Source of the DNA: Chryseobacterium sp. BGARF1
GTDB lineage: Bacteria; Bacteroidota; Bacteroidia; Flavobacteriales; Weeksellaceae
DNA: 64,000 bases
Assembly: GCF_001677955.1 (NCBI RefSeq)
Contig: NZ_LELA01000042.1
Location: forward strand, 146,753-210,752
Direction: 5' to 3'
Each line of letters begins with the position of its first letter. Position 1 is the stretch's first letter. Shown here in pieces: positions 1 to 7,684 of the stretch. Both the position numbers and the translations under genes were made by a program. The notes beneath the pieces are model-generated. The model saw nothing but the letters and a program-made list of their open reading frames with translations, was not told the origin of the DNA and made no database searches.

Positions 1-141
1 ATCAACCTTTCCTTTAAAAGCAGCTGTTAAACTACAAATCTTAACGTCAAAACCATTAATCACCAATTCTTTTGCCTGATGAAAAAAGATTCTGTCATCA
101 TCATAATTATGCGCAGTGGTGAGGAATAGAATTTTTGGCAT
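1..141 (-). CDS. Glycosyltransferase, N-terminal fragment (runs off the window)
   Basis: The reading frame begins with ATG at 141 and continues through base 1, so only about the first 47 residues are present. It opens MPKILFLTTAHNYDDDR, followed by an amphipathic stretch and a second beta-strand-like segment. This is the pattern of the first Rossmann unit of GT-B glycosyltransferases (family 4-like), where the early 'T-x-x-H-x-x-D-D-R' loop is common. The family call is inferred from this short N-terminus only; the nucleotide-sugar site lies outside the window. The next gene on the same strand starts at 710, leaving about 80 bases between them with no obvious terminator, so the two may share a transcript. 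Confidence 0.65.
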   Translation of the reverse strand, partial: MPKILFLTTAHNYDDDRIFFHQAKELVINGFDVKICSLTAAFKGKVD

Positions 142-221
142 AGAAGTGTTTATTCAAAAAATTCCTCATCAGTTTCTACGAATCAGAAACCAAGAGGAAT
201 TTTCATTATTTTATTAAGGAA

Positions 222-710
222 TTATTTTATGGTAACTGCCCAACTTTTGCTGAAAGGCAATAAAAAGTTTCCTAAAAATTCTAAATACGTGTTTTTTGAG
301 AAATCAAAAACTTCAATGTCTTTTGAAAGTTCTCCGCTTCTGATTTTATTTTTAAAATCGATAAGCTTTAAGGTTTTCACTTCTCCGTTTTCTACAAAGC
401 TGGCTTTCATTCTGTCGAATAATCCCAACTGGTATTCTTCATCGATTTCTCTCATTATTTTGCCTAAAGCATCGATGCTGCAACCAGAAGCCATTTCTTT
501 TTCCTCATCAACACAAATGATGATAAACTGATTTTTTTCAATTTTAAAAGATGACGAAAGCGGTTTTCCGTGGGCTGCCCAGCCTGCCAAGAAATCGTAT
601 AATTTCTCTGTAATCACTTTGGCTTCTTTTGTTGTGAAAGGTCTTGATGCGGGATATATAATAACTCTGTAATCGTTTGCTTCAACAATATTAGATTCTT
701 CAATTTTCAT
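222..710 (-). CDS. Conserved flavobacterial protein of about 162 residues, function unknown
   Basis: A soluble 162-residue protein without signal peptide or membrane segment. From memory, close relatives in Flavobacteriia are often labelled 'ABC transporter ATPase', but I see no Walker A (GxxGxGKS/T), Walker B or signature motif here, so that label is not supported by sequence. Visible features are a K/E-rich N-terminal half, a GWAAHGKPL segment near residues 43-51 and an aromatic C-terminus. It lies between a glycosyltransferase and a membrane protein (gap 24 bases to the latter) on the same strand, so co-transcription is plausible. Function not assigned. Confidence 0.8.
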   Translation of the reverse strand: MKIEESNIVEANDYRVIIYPASRPFTTKEAKVITEKLYDFLAGWAAHGKPLSSSFKIEKNQFIIICVDEEKEMASGCSIDALGKIMREIDEEYQLGLFDRMKASFVENGEVKTLKLIDFKNKIRSGELSKDIEVFDFSKNTYLEFLGNFLLPFSKSWAVTIK

Positions 711-734
711 TCTGAATAAATTTAAAGAGTAAAA

Positions 735-1865
735 TTACGCATTTTTCCTGAGTTGGAAACCATTGTATTTTTTGCTCAATGCATACAGAAGTACAATAAA
801 AAGCAGAAGAACAAAACCTAAAAAGAATCTCAGATTAGCACTATCAGGAAAGAATACAAACTTGATATAAATATTAACAAAGAATAATAAAGACAAAATT
901 CTGACCCACCAATCTTTGGAAAAATAAAAGGTTGATACCACTAAAATCAAGGAACCTAAAGTTATTTTTTTGAAGTTGATTAATTTAAATAGCAGAAAAT
1001 CAAAATATTTCTGAAAAGTAAAATCTGCTTTTTCAGCCGAAATTATTGGTCTTCTGTAAAAGAAGCTGTCATAGAAAAGGTCTTTCCAACCTGGGTAATT
1101 GTAATATTTAATGATTGCAACATAGATAATCGCAATTGAAAATCCTTGAATGATTAAACTATAATTGATCTTTTTATTTTCTTTAAAATATTTAAAAACG
1201 AAAGCTACAAAAAGATAACTCATTGCAAACAGCACATAATCTGGCCTGATTAAAACGCAGCAAAGAAGGAAAATAAATTGTAATAATTCTGATTTTTTTT
1301 GAAGCAGACTAATGATAAAAAGCATTAGAAAGACAAAAACGAACATATCCGGTGTAGGATTTTGCGCCATATCTCTTACCGGAGGAAACCAAAATACAAA
1401 TAAGGAAAGTAGCGGTGCAATAAAATAGTTTTTGGGAAACAGTAGTTTTAAAATATAAAACATCAGTAAACCACAAATAAAATAGGAAAAAATATTGACC
1501 ATAAGAACCGAAAGAGGTCCTGTAAATCCTAGTTTATACAATACATAAACTGCAGCATTAAAACCTATTTTAATCTTATAATACGGCAATTGTTCGCCAA
1601 AGGCTTTATAATCTGCGTAGAAAACTTCATTGGCATGATTGTAATGAAGAATATCGTTGAATTCTTTTTTTGAAGCCTCTTTTTCAATATCAGAATACAC
1701 CTTTTCCTGTGCTTTTTTTGCATCATCAGGAAATTCCCAGGAATAAACACTGCCTAAATATCCAGGCATATCCCAATCATAAACCCTATTTTGATAGCAG
1801 GAAAAAGTAAGAAAACTTAAACTTATAATAAAAAAAAGAAAGGATAAACCCCATTTTAAATTCAT
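735..1865 (-). CDS. Polytopic membrane protein, possibly GT-C-type glycosyltransferase
   Basis: The 376-residue protein has a first hydrophobic segment at about residues 5-23, then an extracytoplasmic loop of roughly 80 residues, then about eight further membrane spans ending near residue 365. The loop begins DWDMPGY right after the first span. An acidic pair in the first periplasmic loop is the usual catalytic site of GT-C (polyprenyl-phosphate sugar) transferases, which suggests but does not prove that class. Start is ATG at 1865. The upstream neighbour on the same strand (Fe-S protein, ending at 1983) is 117 bases away; I see no terminator in that gap. Confidence 0.7.
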   Translation of the reverse strand: MNLKWGLSFLFFIISLSFLTFSCYQNRVYDWDMPGYLGSVYSWEFPDDAKKAQEKVYSDIEKEASKKEFNDILHYNHANEVFYADYKAFGEQLPYYKIKIGFNAAVYVLYKLGFTGPLSVLMVNIFSYFICGLLMFYILKLLFPKNYFIAPLLSLFVFWFPPVRDMAQNPTPDMFVFVFLMLFIISLLQKKSELLQFIFLLCCVLIRPDYVLFAMSYLFVAFVFKYFKENKKINYSLIIQGFSIAIIYVAIIKYYNYPGWKDLFYDSFFYRRPIISAEKADFTFQKYFDFLLFKLINFKKITLGSLILVVSTFYFSKDWWVRILSLLFFVNIYIKFVFFPDSANLRFFLGFVLLLFIVLLYALSKKYNGFQLRKNA

Positions 1866-1982
1866 ATGTAGATTTTATTTTTTTTAAAGGACATATGCAA
1901 TCGTGGTTTCTATATCAATATCTAGGTTTCAAAATCACGGCGATTTCATAACTCAAGATTTATCCTTTCTGGAAATATATAT

Positions 1983-2768
1983 TTACAAATCTTCAGCTTC
2001 CGCCAAAAGTTCTACGATATCTTTTACTTCAACTTCCGTATTTTTATTGAAATGTTTTACACCATCGGTCAGCATCGTGTTGCAGAACGGGCAACCTGTT
2101 GCAATGATTTTAGGCTCGAAAGAAAGCGCTTCTTCTGTTCTTTCTACATTAATGTCTTTTTTACCTTTTTCAGGTTCTTTAAACATCTGTGCTCCACCTG
2201 CACCGCAGCAAAGACCATTGGTTTTGCAACGTTTCATCTCAACCAATTCGGCATCCAGCTTTTCTAAAAGCATTCTTGGAGCTTCATACTCATCATTGGC
2301 TCTTCCTAAATAACAAGGGTCGTGGAATGTAATTTTTTTACCTTTGAAACTTCCGCCTTCAATCTTCAGTCTGCCTTCATTCATCAATTCTTTTAAGAAT
2401 TGGGTATGATGAATCACTTCATAGTTTCCACCTAAATTAGGATATTCATTTTTAAGCGTATTGAAACAGTGCGGACAAGCCGTAACAATTCTTTTCACTT
2501 CATAGGCATTCAGAATTTCAATATTCGTCATTGCCATCATTTGAAAAACAAATTCGTTTCCTGCACGTTTTGCGGGATCACCGGTACAACTTTCTTCCTG
2601 TCCTAAAACAGCGAATTCAACACCTATTTTATTTAAAATTTTGCAGAACGCCTTAGTTATTTTTTTGGCTCTGTCATCGAAACTTCCAGCGCAACCTACC
2701 CAGAAAAGAACTTCCGGAGATTTGCCTTCCATTGCGTAATCCGCCATTGTTTTTATATTGAAATCCAT
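1983..2768 (-). CDS. (Fe-S)-binding protein with cysteine-rich CCG domains, HdrB/GlpC-like
   Basis: Soluble protein of 261 residues carrying two cysteine-rich modules of the type found in heterodisulfide reductase subunit B, lactate utilisation LutA and succinate dehydrogenase SdhE. The second module is complete: DPCYLGR, then CCGAGG, then GCPFC. The first module has a leading Cys (WVGC, near residue 26) and ACPHC near 100, but the usual CCG is replaced by SCTGD, so its cluster ligation may be altered. I start at ATG 2768; an in-frame TTG nine bases earlier is less likely. It follows the membrane Fe-S protein (start 4190, end 2859) by about 90 bases, and the two probably form one membrane-anchored electron-transfer complex. 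The electron donor and acceptor are not evident. Confidence 0.85.
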   Translation of the reverse strand: MDFNIKTMADYAMEGKSPEVLFWVGCAGSFDDRAKKITKAFCKILNKIGVEFAVLGQEESCTGDPAKRAGNEFVFQMMAMTNIEILNAYEVKRIVTACPHCFNTLKNEYPNLGGNYEVIHHTQFLKELMNEGRLKIEGGSFKGKKITFHDPCYLGRANDEYEAPRMLLEKLDAELVEMKRCKTNGLCCGAGGAQMFKEPEKGKKDINVERTEEALSFEPKIIATGCPFCNTMLTDGVKHFNKNTEVEVKDIVELLAEAEDL

Positions 2769-2775
2769 TTTGTTC

Positions 2776-2850
2776 AATTTGAAAATGTGAGAATTTGAGA
2801 ATTTGAAAATGTCTTAGGTTAGTCAATTTTCAAATTTTCAAATTGTTTAA
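2776..2850. repeat. Degenerate AT-rich inverted repeat between the two Fe-S genes
   Basis: The left half contains short iterations of a GAATTTGA/GAAAATG motif and the right half the complementary TTTTCAAATTTTCAAATT, so the transcript can fold on itself. It fills nearly the whole gap between two genes that should be co-transcribed. Similar self-complementary intergenic fillers occur at 11777-11851 and 29636-29703. Confidence 0.5.
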
Positions 2851-2858
2851 TTATCTAA

Positions 2859-4190
2859 TTAGTCTTTTGCCCAGTTCAGACGGTCTGCCTGATTGTATTG
2901 CCAAGGTGCAGCATTGTTTTCTACATTGGTCATCATCAGATTCAATTCCTGTGGTGCTGCAGATTGCTCCATCACCAAGAATCTTCTCATTTCGAAAATA
3001 ATAGAAAGCGGGTCTAAAAGTATCGGACAAGCCTGAGTACAAGCATTACAAGTGGTACAAGCCCAAAGTTCTTCCTTCGAAATGTAATCGTTCAACAATT
3101 TTTTACCGTCGTCTTCAAACTTCCCGTTTTTATCAATGTTTCTACCCACTTCTTCGATACGGTCTCTTGTTTTCATTAAAATAGCTCTCGGTGAAAGCTT
3201 TTTACCGGTGATATTTGCAGGACAAACAGAAGTACATCTTCCGCATTCTGTACAAGAATAAGCATTCAATAACTGAACCTGGTTCAAATCAAAAACATCT
3301 TCTGCACCAAATTTTGAAGGAGCTTCATCTGCACCTTCAGCCGGAGCGGCGTAAGGATCTGCATTTGGATCCATCATTAATTTGATTTCTTTGGTAACAG
3401 ACTCAAGGTTATTGAATTTTCCGTACAAATCAAGATTGGCGTACCAAGTACTTGGAAATGCAAGAATAATATGTAAATGTTTAGAATAATAAAGGTAATT
3501 CATAAAGAACAGAATCCCTATAAAGTGGAACCACCAAGCTCCTCTTTCAACAATTTCTAAAAATATATTATCAAAACTAAAAATTTCTAAGAAAGGAACC
3601 AACGTCATTTCACTGATTGGAAAACTTCCATGTGCAGCCAAAACTCCTCTTTGTTGTAAAATGAAATCTGAAGAATTCATTGTGAAGAAAGCCACCATTA
3701 AGGCAAATTCAATAATTAAAATCCAATTCGCATCGTTTTTTGGCCATCCGAAAAGTTCTTTCATCGTCAGTCTTTTCACTCCGTAAAAATTTCTACGAAT
3801 AAAGAAAAGTACCACTCCAACAATTACTAAAAGTGCTAAAACTTCTAATGTTGCCGTGAAAAAACTGTAGAAAGTATGTCCGAAAATTGTAGATAAGAAA
3901 CGGTGAGTACCGAAAATCCCGTCAACGATAATTTCGACTAATTCGATATTAATAATTACGAAACCAACATACACAAAAAGGTGCAAAACACCTGCAACAG
4001 GCCTTGCTGACATTCTGCTTTGTCCCATCGCAACTCTTGCCATGGTTTCCCAGCGCTCAGCTTTTCTGTCGCTGCGATTAATTTCTCTTCCTAATCTTAT
4101 ATTTCTGTAAATCTTCAGAAGACTTTTTCCAAAAAGTCCGAAGCCAGCAATCAACAAAATCAGAAAAAACACATTATCAAGATACTGCAT
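2859..4190 (-). CDS. Membrane-bound 4Fe-4S dicluster oxidoreductase subunit, HdrD/GlpC/NarI-like
   Basis: The 443-residue protein has an N-terminal membrane domain (about five or six spans between residues 5 and 245) followed by a ferredoxin-like domain with two CxxCxxCxxxCP sites: CTECGRCTSVCP at about 313-324 and CTTCNACTQACP at about 378-389. Such a membrane, b-type-like domain fused to a dicluster ferredoxin is typical of quinone-linked Fe-S reductases. The CCG protein encoded just downstream would be the catalytic partner. Only 13 bases separate it from the mlaD-like gene upstream on the same strand, so all three are probably one operon. The exact redox reaction is unknown. Confidence 0.87.
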   Translation of the reverse strand: MQYLDNVFFLILLIAGFGLFGKSLLKIYRNIRLGREINRSDRKAERWETMARVAMGQSRMSARPVAGVLHLFVYVGFVIINIELVEIIVDGIFGTHRFLSTIFGHTFYSFFTATLEVLALLVIVGVVLFFIRRNFYGVKRLTMKELFGWPKNDANWILIIEFALMVAFFTMNSSDFILQQRGVLAAHGSFPISEMTLVPFLEIFSFDNIFLEIVERGAWWFHFIGILFFMNYLYYSKHLHIILAFPSTWYANLDLYGKFNNLESVTKEIKLMMDPNADPYAAPAEGADEAPSKFGAEDVFDLNQVQLLNAYSCTECGRCTSVCPANITGKKLSPRAILMKTRDRIEEVGRNIDKNGKFEDDGKKLLNDYISKEELWACTTCNACTQACPILLDPLSIIFEMRRFLVMEQSAAPQELNLMMTNVENNAAPWQYNQADRLNWAKD

Positions 4191-4203
4191 ATCGTAGATT
4201 TTT

Positions 4204-5154
4204 TTAGTCTTTACTGTTCTTACCGAAAACTGAGAAATTAATATATCTCTTAGGATTCGCTTTCATATCCTCAATCAAAGAGTTCAGATTAGTAGATGCA
4301 GAATTCAGATTGTTGTACAACTGATCATCTTTCATAATCTTCCCTAAACTACCTTCGCCTTTGTCAATTCCAGAAATTACACCATTCAACTTTCCAACTG
4401 TTGCATCAAGATTAGCAATCGTTTGATTCAGTTGTTTTGTATCGATACTTTCGGCAAGATTTCCGTATTTGTCTAAAGTTGTCTTACCACTTTTCATGGT
4501 TAAACTAGCTTCATCAAGAACTTTCTGAAGTTTAGGATCGTTATTACCAACCAATTTGTTAACGCTTCCCGCTGTAGTTTCTAATGCTCCAACCGTTTTG
4601 TTTAAGTTATGAAGCAATACTTTGATCTCTTCTCTGTTTTGAGCATTCATCACCTGATTAGCATTTGCCATCAAAGAATCAACTCTGTGCAAAACAGTTT
4701 GCAACTGATCTTTTACAGGACCCACCTGAGAAGAAAGGCTGTTCATCATTCCCAATTTGAAAGCACCTTTTAAAGTATCTCCATCTTTTGCAGTAGGACC
4801 ACCATAAAAAAGATTTACTCTCATTTCTTTACCGCCCATTAAGCTTGGTTCAAAAATTTCTAAATTGGAATTTTTTGAAAATTCAAAATTATCATCTACG
4901 GTAATCTTTACGATGAAATGTATTTTTCCGTCACTAGTCGTCTGAGGAATTATTTTATCAACCTGCCCTACCTTCAGACCATTAATGGAAACTGGAGAAG
5001 ACTGTGTAAGCCCTTCCACATTATCATATTTTGCGTAAAATATATTGTCTGTAGTAAAAAGGCTTCTGCCTTTCATAAACTGAAATAAAATCACGAAGCC
5101 AACAATAGCTAATATCGCGATTAAACCAGCCTTTAATTCTTTACTGAATTTCAC
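4204..5154 (-). CDS. MlaD/MCE family lipid-transport substrate-binding protein
   Basis: A 316-residue single-pass protein with an N-terminal anchor at about residues 11-29, an MCE domain at about 38-118 (YDNVEGLTQSSPVSINGLKVG is the typical start of the barrel) and a long C-terminal helical region rich in Asn, Leu and Lys that should form the coiled coil or needle reported for MCE proteins. Known relatives shuttle phospholipids between inner and outer membranes with an MlaE permease and MlaF ATPase; these are encoded separately here at 20795-22362. The start appears to be GTG at 5154, because no ATG lies between the upstream stop and the conserved KFSKELKAGL opening. Lipid trafficking is inferred from family. 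Confidence 0.88.
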   Translation of the reverse strand: MKFSKELKAGLIAILAIVGFVILFQFMKGRSLFTTDNIFYAKYDNVEGLTQSSPVSINGLKVGQVDKIIPQTTSDGKIHFIVKITVDDNFEFSKNSNLEIFEPSLMGGKEMRVNLFYGGPTAKDGDTLKGAFKLGMMNSLSSQVGPVKDQLQTVLHRVDSLMANANQVMNAQNREEIKVLLHNLNKTVGALETTAGSVNKLVGNNDPKLQKVLDEASLTMKSGKTTLDKYGNLAESIDTKQLNQTIANLDATVGKLNGVISGIDKGEGSLGKIMKDDQLYNNLNSASTNLNSLIEDMKANPKRYINFSVFGKNSKD

Positions 5155-5234
5155 TTGGTAAATTTTTTCTAATGTAGCAAATATAGCACATTTTAAATTA
5201 ATGTTTCTCTTTATTGCTCTGCGTTAAATACAAA

Positions 5235-5263
5235 AAAAGCGCCAAAATAATTTTGGCGCTTTT
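5235..5263 (-). terminator. Rho-independent terminator after ppiD
   Basis: A perfect 13-base-pair stem (AAAAGCGCCAAAA pairing with TTTTGGCGCTTTT) with a 3-base loop and a T-rich tail on the minus strand. It sits 20 bases beyond the ppiD stop codon, so ppiD and the mlaD-Fe-S genes are separate transcription units unless there is read-through. Confidence 0.85.
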
Positions 5264-5283
5264 ATATTTTTTAGATTAGAATT

Positions 5284-7425
5284 CTACTGTTGATTTCCCA
5301 GTTTGCTCCAAATCTCAATTCTGTAATCATCGATATCTGCATTATCCTGCAAACTCTTTAACCAAGACTGACCAAACATTCCTGCATTTCTCTGAGTAAC
5401 TGACTCTGTAAATTGTTTTACATCGCCTGGTTGCTTATTGATTGTCTCATTCTTTTTAACGATAACATAAACACCTGTACCTCCTTCGATTGGGTTTGAA
5501 ACTTTTCCTTTTGCGATACCAAATGCAGCACCTGCAACTTTAGGTTCCATAGCACCCGCTACAGAAGGATTAAGCATATTAACCTGCGCAGACTGTTTTG
5601 TTGTAGCAAATTTTGTAGCAACCTGATCTAAACTACCTGCAGTGCCTATTTTTTCAGAAATCTGCTTAGCTGCTAATTTATTTTGAACGATTGTTTCTAT
5701 CTGATCTCTTACAGATTCTGGATCTGCAAGACCTTTTTCTTGTTTTCCGTTTAAGTAAACAACTACTTTATCTCCAGTTCCTTCTACAGTAAAGAATTCC
5801 GTATCACCTTTCTCTCTTTTCTTATCAAAAGCCCAAGCGATAATTTCACCGTCTTTATCTGTTCCTAAACCTTGAAGCTGACCGTCAAATCTTTTTGCAG
5901 ATTTAGCGTTAGAATACTGATAGTTTGATTTTTTAGCAATATTTACAAAATCATTGAATGATTTTCCTTGAATTTGTTGAATAAATCTTCTTGCTTTTTT
6001 ATCAACTTCAGCTTCTGTAGCATCAGAAGGCTTGATTGTTTTTACGATATGAGCAACTTTGTAGCCCATTGTTCCAGCTTTTTTATCTTCTACATTGATA
6101 ATATGGTAACCAAATTCAGTTTCAGCTAAACCTGTAGAACCTTTAGGATTATTCGCCAAAAATGCCAAATATCCTGGAGCGAACTGACTTTGAGGAGTCG
6201 TCCAGCCCACACTACCTTTTCTTTCAACAGCACCTGGCTCATCAGAAAGTTTAAGACCTTCTGCGAATTTTGCAGGGTTCGCTTTAATTCCAGCCATTAA
6301 GCTGTCAGCAATTTTTTTAGCTTGTTCTTTAGTTCTTGTTGCCGTAGATCTTTCAGCACCTTTGTAAGCGATTAAGATATGGTTTGACAAAGTAGAATCA
6401 GAAGGCTTTTTGTCGATTAATTTAGACAAAACATAAAGATTCTGCTCCTTGTAAGGTCCGAAAACCTGACCAATTGCAGCAGTTTCAATTTTTCCTTGTA
6501 GCCCTTGAGGCATTTGGTTAGCTTGAACATATGTATTGTTGTATGGCATATCTGAGTTTGCCATTACAAACATAGAATCATTAGTAGTGTTTTGGAAGTT
6601 TTCTTTTCCTCCACTTGCATCAGTACCTCCAGAAAATATTTTTGTAATTTCTTTTTGTACTGCAGCTTCATCCGCAGGACTAGGCTGAGAAGGGAAAAAC
6701 GCAATTCCTAAATTTCTGCTTGGTTCTGTTTTAAACATTACCGGATGCGCTTTGATATAATTATTTAAATCTTCAGTTGTAATTTTGATTTTATTTTTCT
6801 GAAGATAAGAAGCGTAATCAACTTTTACAAAATCGATATCAGCAAGCTGATCTCTTTCTTTCATCAATTCTTCAGCTTCTTTTTTACCTGTAGTGATACC
6901 CGCAGAAACATTAGCAAAGACCTGTCTTGCCATAATTCTGTACTCAATGGTTTTTCTAGTTTTCAACCATTGGTTGTATCCTTCAGGATTTCCACTTTGT
7001 AAGGTTTCAATTTCTTTTTTTAATTCTTGAAGTTTGAAATTACCTTTTTCATCAAAAAGCTGTTGGTTTTGTGCAAACATTTGATCAAACTGAAGCTGAT
7101 TCCAGAATAAATCATCTGTCATTTCAAAGCCCATTTTTTCAAATTGCTGTTTTACCAATTTCGACTGTACAAGTAGTTGCCAAGCTTGTTCTTCAAGTCC
7201 GTTTTTTGGTTGACCTTGCTGTTCTGCTTGCTGTTGTAGTACAAAAAGCTGGTCATTATACTCTTCACGAGTAATTTTCTCACCATTTACTTTTCCTAAA
7301 ACATCAGGGTTTTTTCCAAAAACCTTATCAAGGCTTTCCGGGTTTACCAAAAACGCTAAAAGCGCCAATGCGATCATTCCCATCAAAAGCCAAGGTCTAC
7401 TCCTAATCTGTCCTAAAATTGCCAT
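5284..7425 (-). CDS. ppiD: Peptidyl-prolyl cis-trans isomerase, PpiD/SurA type
   Basis: The 713-residue protein has one N-terminal membrane anchor (about residues 13-30), a SurA_N-like chaperone region (about 40-190), and a parvulin (rotamase) domain at about 345-450 with the expected SNHILIAYKG strand and the FGYHIINVEDKK end strand. Known PpiD proteins are inner-membrane-anchored periplasmic chaperones that help newly secreted outer-membrane proteins fold. Length is close to the Bacteroidota norm (about 700). It is transcribed divergently from lon, another protein-quality gene, with a 259-base spacer. The symbol follows domain order and length; biochemical activity of the parvulin domain is not certain. 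Confidence 0.9.
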   Translation of the reverse strand: MAILGQIRSRPWLLMGMIALALLAFLVNPESLDKVFGKNPDVLGKVNGEKITREEYNDQLFVLQQQAEQQGQPKNGLEEQAWQLLVQSKLVKQQFEKMGFEMTDDLFWNQLQFDQMFAQNQQLFDEKGNFKLQELKKEIETLQSGNPEGYNQWLKTRKTIEYRIMARQVFANVSAGITTGKKEAEELMKERDQLADIDFVKVDYASYLQKNKIKITTEDLNNYIKAHPVMFKTEPSRNLGIAFFPSQPSPADEAAVQKEITKIFSGGTDASGGKENFQNTTNDSMFVMANSDMPYNNTYVQANQMPQGLQGKIETAAIGQVFGPYKEQNLYVLSKLIDKKPSDSTLSNHILIAYKGAERSTATRTKEQAKKIADSLMAGIKANPAKFAEGLKLSDEPGAVERKGSVGWTTPQSQFAPGYLAFLANNPKGSTGLAETEFGYHIINVEDKKAGTMGYKVAHIVKTIKPSDATEAEVDKKARRFIQQIQGKSFNDFVNIAKKSNYQYSNAKSAKRFDGQLQGLGTDKDGEIIAWAFDKKREKGDTEFFTVEGTGDKVVVYLNGKQEKGLADPESVRDQIETIVQNKLAAKQISEKIGTAGSLDQVATKFATTKQSAQVNMLNPSVAGAMEPKVAGAAFGIAKGKVSNPIEGGTGVYVIVKKNETINKQPGDVKQFTESVTQRNAGMFGQSWLKSLQDNADIDDYRIEIWSKLGNQQ

Positions 7426-7600
7426 TTTATAAATATAGTTTTTATATCAGTGTGCGAAAATACACATTTTTAAGAAATTACAGAAATATAAGTCGTGTTT
7501 TTAATTTTTAAAATTCAAATACTGTTAAAATGGAAATTTTGACCGTATTTTTTGACGATTATCAAATGGCATTAATATTGTCAACTTAATATATAGTTCA

Positions 7601-7629
7601 TACATATTGCTTTCTCTAAGCAATATGTA
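7601..7629. promoter_or_regulatory. 12-bp inverted repeat in the ppiD-lon intergenic region
   Basis: TACATATTGCTT and its exact complement are separated by five bases. It lies 56 bases before the lon start codon and has no following T-run in either direction, so an operator or mRNA hairpin is more likely than a terminator. It does not resemble the CIRCE heat-shock operator. Confidence 0.55.
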
Positions 7630-7659
7630 AAATTATCATTGTAACGACTTAAACTGAAA

Positions 7660-7674
7660 ATGACAATTTGTCAT
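7660..7674. promoter_or_regulatory. 7-bp dyad next to the lon start
   Basis: ATGACAATTTGTCAT is a perfect palindrome around a single central base and ends ten bases before the lon ATG at 7685. Its position would suit a repressor operator or an mRNA structure affecting translation start. No regulator is identified. Confidence 0.5.
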
Positions 7675-7684
7675 TCGATTTATT

